Below, in pieces: positions 22,673 through 64,000 of a DNA stretch of 64,000 nucleotides. The DNA is from Hippasteria phrygiana. Lineage: Eukaryota > Echinodermata > Asteroidea > Valvatida > Goniasteridae. The stretch's first letter is position 1. Each line of letters starts with the position of its first letter. The notes under the pieces are model-generated. The model did no database searches and was not told the origin of the DNA. It saw nothing but the letters and a program-made list of their open reading frames with translations. Location of the stretch: NCBI GenBank assembly GCA_037893225.1, contig JAZGUH010001203.1:62001-126000 (forward strand). Reading direction: 5' to 3'. Both the position numbers and the translations under genes were made by a program.

Positions 22673-22774
22673 TGGCGAGAAAATTTAAAGGTAGATCTAA
22701 TCCTGACAGAAATTAACCATAGTTTTTCCTGTACACCTCAATGTCGCCATATCCTTCAATTGTTATCCTGAGGG

Positions 22775-23018
22775 CAGGGGCGGCGGAACACATTTGAAAT
22801 TGAGGGGGGGGGGGGGGGGGGGGCCGGGGGGGGGGGCCGGGGGGGGCAGCACCGGCCGGTGCCGGCCGGTTATTCCCCTTTTTTCTACGTTTTTCCTTTA
22901 TGCGGAACTGCCAAAAGGGGGTGAATTTCCCCAGTGGAAAAAGTGGGGGGGGGGGGGGAGATTCCCCTCCCCTCCCCTCCCCCACCCCCCCCCCCCCCCC
23001 CATGTTCCGCCGCCAGTG
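22775..23018. mobile_element. Inverted-repeat element with long G and C tracts (GGCGGCGGAACA ends)
   Basis: Starts CAGGGGCGGCGGAACA and ends TGTTCCGCCGCCAGTG, enclosing G-runs of up to about 19 at the left and C-runs of about 18 at the right. Lies about 450 bases upstream of the ATP5PB start. Confidence 0.65.
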
Positions 23019-23763
23019 ATCCTATTGTCGATGTCCGCAAAAGTGTCCGTATTTCATGGAGGGCACATATTTTGCTACACCGACACGCAAAAAATTTTGT
23101 TCAATTTTGTCGTTTAAATAAAAAGTTAAAATGGAATATTCAATCAGCTTTTTATCTGGAAAATCTTTTTCTCTTAATTTATGAGCTGTTTTCATTTTTT
23201 TCAAAACGTGGTGTAGCAATGAATACATTTATAAATTTAAATTGCACTGCACTGATGAAGTGCGCCCCCAACGGATATTTACTCCAATTACAAGCAAGCG
23301 CCAACAACGAGCACCGAAGAAGAAAACTTAACAAAGGCCTGTGTCGTCAACGTGGTGATTTTTCCTGAACATTCTGTTCCCGACTCGGATCTTCCTTGCT
23401 GATAATCGAGTTTCAGCTGAGCAGGCTATTATGACCGGTGTCCAAGTTTACGGTCGGCCGTGAAGGGGATTTGATAAATTAACAGTCCGCATCACCCCCC
23501 CCCCCCCCCCCCTTCATCTATTTGTTCCGTTTCCAGTTATTAGTATTTAGTTGTCTTCTTCCTTCTTTCTTTCTTCACCCCTCTCCTCCAGATCCTTCCT
23601 GCTTTCCTACCACTTTGTTCAAAGCCTGCATCCATGTTGCTGCTCTTGAGTTTACAGCTTTTAGCAGTAGGACGGTCACGGCGGGATTGTAAAATTGTGT
23701 CGGAACAACATTTCGCCTCCAGGCCAAACAAAACTTGCGAAATCAACAAAATTAGCTGCCTTA

Positions 23764-24403
23764 TGCCTCAGTCACATATCCGCCGATTCGGGACAAGGCG
23801 CCCGTACGGGCCCAAATTTCGTGGAAAATTGGCAAAATCTCACGGCGTCCGAAAGGGTGCCGTGGCTATCCTGCGGGCGCCTTGCGTTCTTTCCTCGCCT
23901 TAGGGGAGGGCGCATGTGTCGTAGAAAGTTTTACTGGCCGTAAGCCCGCAGACGCGTCGTAGACAGCATCGCACGGGCACCGCACGGGCCCAGTACGGCC
24001 CCCGCAGCATTCGTACGGATGCCGTACGATTTTGGGACGGAATTTCGGGCCCCTTAAATCGTACAGCACCCGTACTATTTCCAAGATTATCGTACGAGTA
24101 TCTTACGATGTCCGTTCGAGTCCCTGACGAGCCCCGTACGATGTATACAAATCGTACGGGTATCTCACGGCTCCCGTCCGACTCCCGCCTGACTGCTGCG
24201 CGGCGTCCAAGATTCCCTTGCGGACACCTCGCGATTGGAGTCGAGAAAACTTCAAAGGGCTCCGCGCGGGCCCCGCCAAATATGTGACTGCTACACACAG
24301 ATGCCGCAGACCCCTGCGGTACCCCCGATTTCCAAAAATCTTAGAAATCCACCGTAGGTAGAAAAATTCGTATACGGGCCCCGGTGGATATGTGACTGAG
24401 GCA
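23764..24403. mobile_element. Harbinger-like TTA-flanked element, CG-rich
   Basis: 640 bases between TTA duplications (23761-23763, 24404-24406), with inverted ends TGCCTCAGTCACATATCC / GGATATGTGACTGAGGCA. The interior is far richer in G, C and CpG than its surroundings and is made of degenerate units around CGTACGG. The 3-base TTA target is typical of PIF/Harbinger. No coding frame recognised. Confidence 0.72.
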
Positions 24404-24576
24404 TTAACGTTTCGAACTTGAGCAAGTTCTTTCTTGAAGGCTTTGCCTTGAGAAGCTGATTTCTTAATTAACTTGTGAAGTTAATTTCTTGATCCGTTGA
24501 AGTTTCAACTCAACAGAATCATCATTGAATGACTTATATAAATTTAAGGCTTCGTTAGAGGAAAAAGATGCTAAAG

Positions 24577-24840
24577 GATATTAAGAACTTTGCGGTAGCA
24601 CCATGTAAATTCTCTTTTTATGTGCTGCATGGTTCTGGAAAGAACCGGGGTTGTTACTCCAAGTTTCGAGCAGTAGGCCTATATGCTCTGGCCGTCTTCG
24701 GGAGGAAATTCTCCATTCTCCTGATAAGGCGACCAAAGCATTGGCCTCTGGTCGAAACGTCTAGCAACTCCAGTTCTTTTCAGAACCAGCACTACTCAAA
24801 AGAGAATTTTCATGGTGCCACCACAAAGTTCTTAATAACT
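24577..24840. repeat. Inverted repeat segment
   Basis: Left arm from TATTAAGAACTTTG through GGTAGCACCATG to AAGAACC; right arm the complement, ending CCACAAAGTTCTTAATA. Arms are about 65 bases with a few differences; the loop carries CGACCAAAGCATTGGCC. Confidence 0.6.
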
Positions 24841-25630
24841 TAACGACTCCGCGCCACCTCGTTTTATACAAAGGGGTAGTAAAAAAGGAAAGAAACGGGC
24901 CCCGTATTTAGTACACATTTTAACCATATTTTCAAGTCATTTTTAAGCACACATGCATCATGCGCATGCGTGTAGTTGTAACTTACCAGCTTTTTTTCAG
25001 TACAACCAAATGTAAAAAAAATATGTACAAGATTTCTTAATTAAAATTTATAATAATATGAGTAAATATTTGTATTTATTTTTTTTTTTTTTTTTTGACT
25101 CTCCCTGTATTTGCTCGTCAAGCCATGAGGAGCACCCTCAATGATTTTTATCAATAGTTTGTGAACATTTATTTGGGACTGGTTTGGGAACTTTTGTCTG
25201 CGTGCAGTATTATAATTTATCTAATTGGTACCATTGTCTTCCACGGTACGCAAGTGCAGGTGTAGCGTGAATTTCAGTCAATATGAAATACAGGCTCGAC
25301 TCGTTGAAAGTCCTGCACATGCCTAATAAGTGAAGATAACTCAGGAAGATAGGGAATTAAGAAGATAACAGGGAAAAGGGGTCCGATTTTCAAAGGAGTC
25401 TGATTTTACACCAACATCGTAAGTATTTTTAGACGGTTGTTCCTTGCTCTATGGTTGTACACTGAACTCTTCGCGCCAGTTTTGTGTCACGTTTGATTGG
25501 TCTATCTGTTGTTGCTATCTGGTTATTTCTGTGTTAATTGAGGGTTTTTGTCCGTTAGTGGTGGGCTGTTCCGTTGTATTCACTTAATACTTTGATTACA
25601 TTCGGAGAAAAATTGAGTCAAATTTAGTAA

Positions 25631-26042
25631 TTGATGACTTACTTTGAGTCCCGAAGATTAGCGATACGCCTCATCATGCTCTACAAAATTGTTCATGGGT
25701 TGGTTGATATCGATGCTAGGCATAGTCTCATCTTAGAAACAAGAACACACAGAAGGTCTCATCAATTCTCATACCACCGACTTCACGCCAAAAGTAAGAT
25801 CTATATAGAGCACCAGCTTTTATCCATCCACAATCCCACATTGGAATAACCTGCATCCCCTCGTCATTAATGCTAATAAAAGTCTGGATCAATTCAAAGA
25901 TGCCCTCATTGATTTCCTGTGCAATACCAATGTCCCATAGCTCCTCTATCTACCCCCGCGCAGCGCCAACTCTAGCGGGATGCGGCTGCCGGCTGTAGCC
26001 GTTTTGCTGGAGGAAAACGACAGATACAGATACAGATACTTT
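25631..26042 (+). pseudogene. 3' end of a non-LTR retrotransposon (broken)
   Basis: RLAIRLIMLYKIVHGLVDID resembles the C-terminal end of CR1/L2/jockey-type reverse transcriptase proteins. After a frameshift near 25840 a second frame gives IPHWNNLHPLVINAN and DQFKDALIDFLCN, then a stop. The copy ends in a GATACA microsatellite (26022-26041), as such LINE tails often do. Confidence 0.6.
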
Positions 26043-28089
26043 CGTTATCGACGCCAGCGGACTTGTAATTGGAGGGTGCGAGGGGAACCCCACACTTCGG
26101 GGGCCGGCCAATTAATAGAGCTGTTTAATTAAGCACAAACATTTGCTTAAGCACAAAAACCTTGCTTAGTTAAATCAGGTTACACACGCCAAAACTCCCC
26201 AGTTTTTAGTCGTGCAGTGTGAAGTGTATGGATAACCAGTGTATGGGTCAATTTAGTCTATTCATTCAATCTGCATGTACAATCGCGTTTACAGAAAGTG
26301 GATATGCAATCATTTCAACCCGTGAAATTAGTTTCCACCCTCTTTGGGGAAAACAGTGATCGAATGTTTACAATAGACCAATGGTGTTTGAGGAAACTTG
26401 GCCCAATCGGGACTTTCAAAACTGTGAATTCTGGTATCATTCCAATATTACTAATTTCTCGTTGCAAAGTATAGGATAAATAACATGAGCAAAATCCTTA
26501 TCGAGTTCTTGCTAACCAGATTTCGCAGAATGCACGAACTACAAAAGGCGCATGTCTGTAATTATCCAGCAAACAGCGCGCGGCCACTCCTTGGGATTTT
26601 CCCCAAGATCTTGGGAATGTTGGTTGAAAAATATAGATTATCCAAGCGCAGCATAATACGGCGTTTCGTAATTGCACTGTACAATATTTTTTACTGCCTT
26701 GGGAAATCTTGGAAATTTCAGTGCGGTGATCTTGGGAGTTTCAAATTTGATGAGTGGCCACGCTTCCCGCAATTATGGTCATGACACTCCTACAGAAGGG
26801 ACATTATCGTTGAAAGTTTCGTTTCAAATTATCCATAGCTTTATTAAAACACAGATTGTTTCGAGTGATGTGCACTCAAATTCTTTCATTGATATGTTGC
26901 AAAAAAGGAACAATATTTAACACTTATCGGTTCAAAATATGTAACACTCATCGGTTCAAAATATTTAACAGATCGACTGGGACCCTTTTCCCCTCTTCTC
27001 TTTGCATTTTTTTAGGAAGAAAAGTAAAAAATAAAAAAAAAAATAAAAAAAATAATAGAAAGTATGTTACCAAGGAAGCCGGTGCATGTGGACGGTATTT
27101 CTGATTTTGTCTAAATGCCTCATTTTGCCTGGTACACAAGAAATATTTTGGGCACGGGTAATTACCATGGAACATTGACTCCTGGATGAAACCAAATATT
27201 AGCTTATCGAGCTTGCATTATACTGCACTTTTTTTTTAATTCGGGGGTACAGAACATTGAAAAAATATAACAATTAACACTTCAAAAATGCATCATTTCA
27301 CATCAAACATAAATATCCCACTTTGTGAGTTGTGACATCAATATAATATACCTTTAAAATCTCCAACAATAGATTTACAGTACTTGAAAAGCTCACTGCA
27401 TGCAATAGGGTAAAAAGAAATCGCCAAAAATTGCATTAAAAAACTCCTTAGAAGAGATCAATGAAGTACTTCAAGTTCCAGCAGAACTAAACTCAATAAT
27501 TAATCTGGTTATTTTTATGAGAGTGATTCTACTCGACAATTGATGCCAAGACGTCAAAGGTCAACTAAATCAAATAAACACAGCTGCTATTTGCCAAAAT
27601 AAAAGTTGTTTGTCGTTGCTGATACATTCCAATGCTTACCAACCAACATATGTTATTAATATACATGTAGCTGGTAGCCTGACAGCATGATGTTGTTACA
27701 CATTTCTGGACAGGTTTCATTACCACCACTGCTCACTGTTTATGGCACTCCCTTTTAAGTCCATCTAAAGCGCCCTCTATCGATATTGCAAAAGCTTAAA
27801 CCTTGCATTCCCTTTCATAATGCTGAAACACGTGGTTTATAATGCTAAAGCGAATACTGACATAGTATCACATGCCAATTTTGTACATTACACTCATGTA
27901 CATAATTATTATATGCATAGTTTATACATCAAAATTTACATTCTTTGCACACTCATTTTCAGTTAAATATTTCTGTCATGTATCATTTACTTTCATGTTT
28001 TGTCTCTCAGTTTGCTCTGTACAAAGCAACCTAGAACCTTAAAGCCATGAGTAACTTCAAGCGAGGACTGTCTACAGTTAACTTCTCAT

Positions 28090-29010
28090 GACAACTTTTG
28101 GACTAACCTTGCCCGAATTAACTACATGGTCGACCAGGGAACCAGCCTATGGTATGGTCGCACTGGTAATCATCAGCATCATTTATCTGTGACAACTGGA
28201 GAGGGAGCCAGTGACAAAATAGTTTGACTAACTGCGCTTGGAAGTCACTGCCCAGGTGTAAGATACGTCATTAATCAACCGCTGGTTAACCTATGATGTA
28301 GCTGTGATACGTCATGGGGCTAAGTTGCATCACAACGTGTATGACGGCAAGTGAGGATGCATTTTGTGAGATCGGGTACCAAACTGTTCCTACTGAAAAC
28401 ATCAAGCAATCCACACATGAACAGGCCATGTTCCTCCTGAGCCAGCTAAATGGTACAATGGCACTGCTGGTTCACAGATCACCAGCTAGATGGTCGAGAT
28501 AACTACATGTATCAAGATGACAAGATATAGTTATTCAGCTGGGTAAGCTGGCTAAGGTAGCCTTGAGTTATCTGCAGAGTTAATCAGTTTGATATAGCTG
28601 TGATGATAACTATCGAGATGACCCGGCAGCATTTAGATTTCTAAGACTGTCTTCGCGCAGTTATTCTCGGTTTTCCCAGCAAGATGGCTGAAATGATAAA
28701 CTATCTGGATGACCAGAAAGCACTCCAGTTAGTGGCTGCACCGATAACTATCAAGATGACCAGATAGAAGGCACTTAGTTGGCAATTATATGGTTGAGAT
28801 AATAACCATCTAGATGACTGGCTGAAAGTAGTATCTGCAGACTTATCCAGCCAGATGCATAAAATAACTACTTGACTAGATGCCACTTATAAAAATTAGC
28901 TGGCTGGCGAGTCTGCTGGCAGTATCTACAGAGTTATCCAGCCAGAATCTGCAACGTTGTCTGATTAATGAGATGGTAACTATATATCCCGATGACCAAG
29001 CTGTCTTGAT
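28090..29010. repeat. Field of degenerate ATAACTATC / GATGACCAG repeats
   Basis: Many diverged units around ATAACTATCNAGATGACCAG separated by 30-90 bases, with occasional GCTGGCTAAG. No unit is clean enough to define a period. It lies just downstream of the EF-hand-like gene. Confidence 0.5.
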
Positions 29011-29333
29011 AGACTATAGACCTCCATCACGCTGTCACCATCGTTGTCTTGTTCCCTGTATGCATTAGCAATTATAAATAGTGATTCCAATTGTTGAATG
29101 AAGGTGCCAGACTATTTTTCCTTCCAGCCTTGGTTTGGTTACATTGATTTTAATAGGAGAAAAACAAGATGGCTGTACCATGATGAAGGTCTATTGGCAG
29201 TTATCACATCCAGCTATATTATTCAGAGACCACCTTTTTGGCTAGATTCCCAATACCACGTTCTACTCATTCTCAACAAAGCTCTGCACGTTGTTCAAGC
29301 AAACCAAACGGGTGATACAGCAATAAAATCTCA

Positions 29334-62221
<32,888 letters not shown>

Positions 62222-62656
62222 GCCGCCGGGTTATCCATCGCCTTTTTTGCCATCAGAGTGGCATTTTATACTACCTTGGGTCATCCATTGCTACAGATCT
62301 TCACCGAAGACCTACATGTTATGTGGTATAATCGAACACGCAACAATGTATAGAGTGCAGTGCACAATAATACAAGCAGGATCCAAGGGACTCGTCTATA
62401 TCAAATTTTAGGGGCTTTCTGTTTACAAAAAAATAACGAAATGCCACATTTTACTTATTATTACTTATTATTTTTCTAAACAAGTACTTATTAGGTTATT
62501 ATATTATTTTAAATATAGTAAAATAGAATAATTAGGAGAGAATACTAAGGTGAGTGACTGAGTGATAATATATGATATATTGTTTCCCCTTCTTAGTAAT
62601 GAAACATTTCCACGGCAACGTTGTGTTCAAAATTGATTGATTTTTCGTTTTCGCTC

Positions 62657-63465
62657 GATCTCTGATCAGAAAAGTAAGCGCTGTCTGAATCCGGTAGGGC
62701 GATGAATAATACAACGCATGACGTGTTTCTTATGAATAATCCAAACATGACATATCTTAACAGGCGGGCACCGGTCGGCCTCGAATACATCACAGTGAAG
62801 AAAAAAGAGTCGGGTACATCACAGTGAAGAAAAAAGAGAAGTATAAAACCGGGCACCTCTGGAGTCGAGTACAGGCGGGCACCGGTCGGGGGTACATAAT
62901 TATAGTGGAAAAAAAGAGAAGTATAAAACGGTCACCTTTGGAGTACAGGCGGGCACCGGTTGGGTACATAATAATGTGAAAAGAAAAGAGAAGTATAAAA
63001 TGGGCACCTCTGGAGTACAGGCGGGCGCCGGTTGGGTACATCACAGTGAAGAAAAAAGAGAAGTATAAAACGGGCACCTCTGGAGTACAGGGGGGAACCT
63101 GTCGGGGGTGAAAAAAAAGAGTATAAAATTAAAACGGGCACCGGTTGGGTACATAATATATTATAGTGAAAAGAAAAGAGAAGTATAAAATGGGCACCTT
63201 TGGAGTACAGGCGGGCGCGGGTTGGGTGGTATACCGGGTTGTACATGCCCTATGCAGAGGGCCCGGCCCACGTCCATTATATTATAAGTTATAAACGGTT
63301 CATGCGGTGGTGGTACATGCGTCTGGACGTACAAAACACAAAGCACTCCGGTTGAAATTATTAAGATTTAGTCATGTATGGTTATTCATAAGGCATACGT
63401 CATACGTTGTATTATTCATCGTCCTACCGGATTGGAGCCCAGATAGCGCTTTCCCTCTGATCTGC
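62657..63465. mobile_element. Foldback element with 72-base tandem-repeat core
   Basis: Inverted arms of about 95 bases: left 62657-62751 (GATGAATAATACAACGCATG) and right 63371-63465 (ATGACT..., containing CATACGTTGTATTATTCATC). Between them about six units of 72-74 bases (62760-63250), each with GCGGGCACCGG, GTACAT, AGAGAAGTATAAAA and GGGCACCTCTGGAGTACAG. It lies about 0.45-1.25 kb upstream of the EF-hand-like gene start. Confidence 0.75.
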
Positions 63466-64000
63466 GCTCTGCCATGGCAAGCGCCATCTGTTGACGAAAC
63501 CAAAAAGGACGACGAAACCAAAAAGGCCTCGTCGCTATGGAAAAAAACTGGCGACTGAGATTTTTTACTATATTGTTTGTTTCTTTAAAAGCAATTAATC
63601 TAATTCACTTCTCGGGGTCTTGAATGTTTTTGGTTTTACGATCCGAAGGGGAATTGCAAAACTGTTCGCGAAGGCCGGGAGATATGATGGAGGTGTTCCG
63701 CATCAATCAGGTTGAATTTTCCTTAAAAATAGTAACCCGGTTTATTATTTTCGCCTGTTAACATTAGAAAAGCGGGTTAGGGGTGTATCGATTGTTAAGG
63801 AGTGGTAAATTCAATTCTTCAAAAAATGTAAATATCTCGCCCCTAACCCCCCCCCCCCCCCCCCCCCCCCCTCCACGCTGGAGACGCCACTGACAGTCCC
63901 AATCGAATTCCAAACTTCTACTTTATTTATTTTCTTTTACGACTGCAGATTTTCGAGATGAACGATGGAATAACATAGATACAAGCGACTTAATTTTTTG

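Larger units (their letters stand above)
22335..29333. other. Repeat-filled intergenic region between ATP5PB and the EF-hand-like gene
   Basis: About 7 kb with no supported gene. In order it holds a palindromic miniature element, a G/C-tract element, a Harbinger-like element, an inverted-repeat segment, a LINE remnant, an inverted-repeat segment at about 26580-26765, and a field of degenerate repeats. About 27.2-28.0 kb shows nothing I can name. Confidence 0.6.

Noticed and set aside
22934..23368. Plus-strand 144-codon frame
   Set aside because: The first half is poly-C/G tract of a miniature element and the rest has no recognisable domain or splice context.
62790..63246. Minus-strand frames with repeated FILLFF motifs
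   Set aside because: They are the 72-base tandem repeats of the foldback element; the hydrophobic residues come from TTTTTCTTCTCT runs.

Overview
This is animal nuclear DNA: spliced genes with GT-AG introns, AT-rich introns of 0.3 to 6.8 kb, and a very dense load of short DNA transposons, foldback elements and tandem repeats. The protein content (a CARF orthologue very close in its core to the vertebrate protein, and a mitochondrial ATP synthase b subunit) together with the repeat style (frequent TACATGTA, TATGTGACC-ended elements, hAT-like miniatures) suggests a marine invertebrate, most likely a deuterostome such as an echinoderm, hemichordate or amphioxus. I cannot fix the species. There is nothing bacterial or viral-genome-like here.

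All three genes I can support lie on the minus strand, head to tail. (1) Positions about 10750 to the left edge: the 5' and central part of CARF (calcium-responsive transcription factor, ALS2CR8 family), eight coding exons giving 481 codons; the C-terminus lies beyond position 1. (2) 22334 to 12414: a complete ATP5PB (ATP synthase F0 subunit b, mitochondrial), eight coding exons, 246 residues. (3) 62221 to 29334: a long gene of at least 17 coding exons (about 893 residues) with a basic N-terminus, a long Pro/Glu/Ser-rich middle and a conserved-looking C-terminal EF-hand-like region; I do not recognise it with confidence. Reading phase is continuous across every junction in all three models, which is the main evidence for them.

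Non-coding space: 10.75-12.41 kb separates CARF from ATP5PB; 22.34-29.33 kb separates ATP5PB from the third gene and is packed with repeats; 62.22-64.0 kb is upstream of the third gene and holds a foldback element with a tandem-repeat core. The introns carry at least seven near-full copies of a TTAA-flanked miniature element, hAT-like elements with 8-bp target duplications (one only about 12 bases from a splice donor), a 640-bp TTA-flanked Harbinger-like element, tRNA-derived SINE copies (two arranged as head-to-head palindromes), a SAP-domain transposon fragment, a LINE 3' end, and minisatellites with units of 12, 14, 21, 31 and 72 bases.

The three genes do not form a pathway: one is a neuronal-type transcription factor, one a housekeeping energy gene and one unknown. 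The most unusual content is the structured repeats, especially a foldback family with a palindromic core and expandable arms, and the palindromic tRNA-like elements. Splice sites were read by eye, without transcript evidence.
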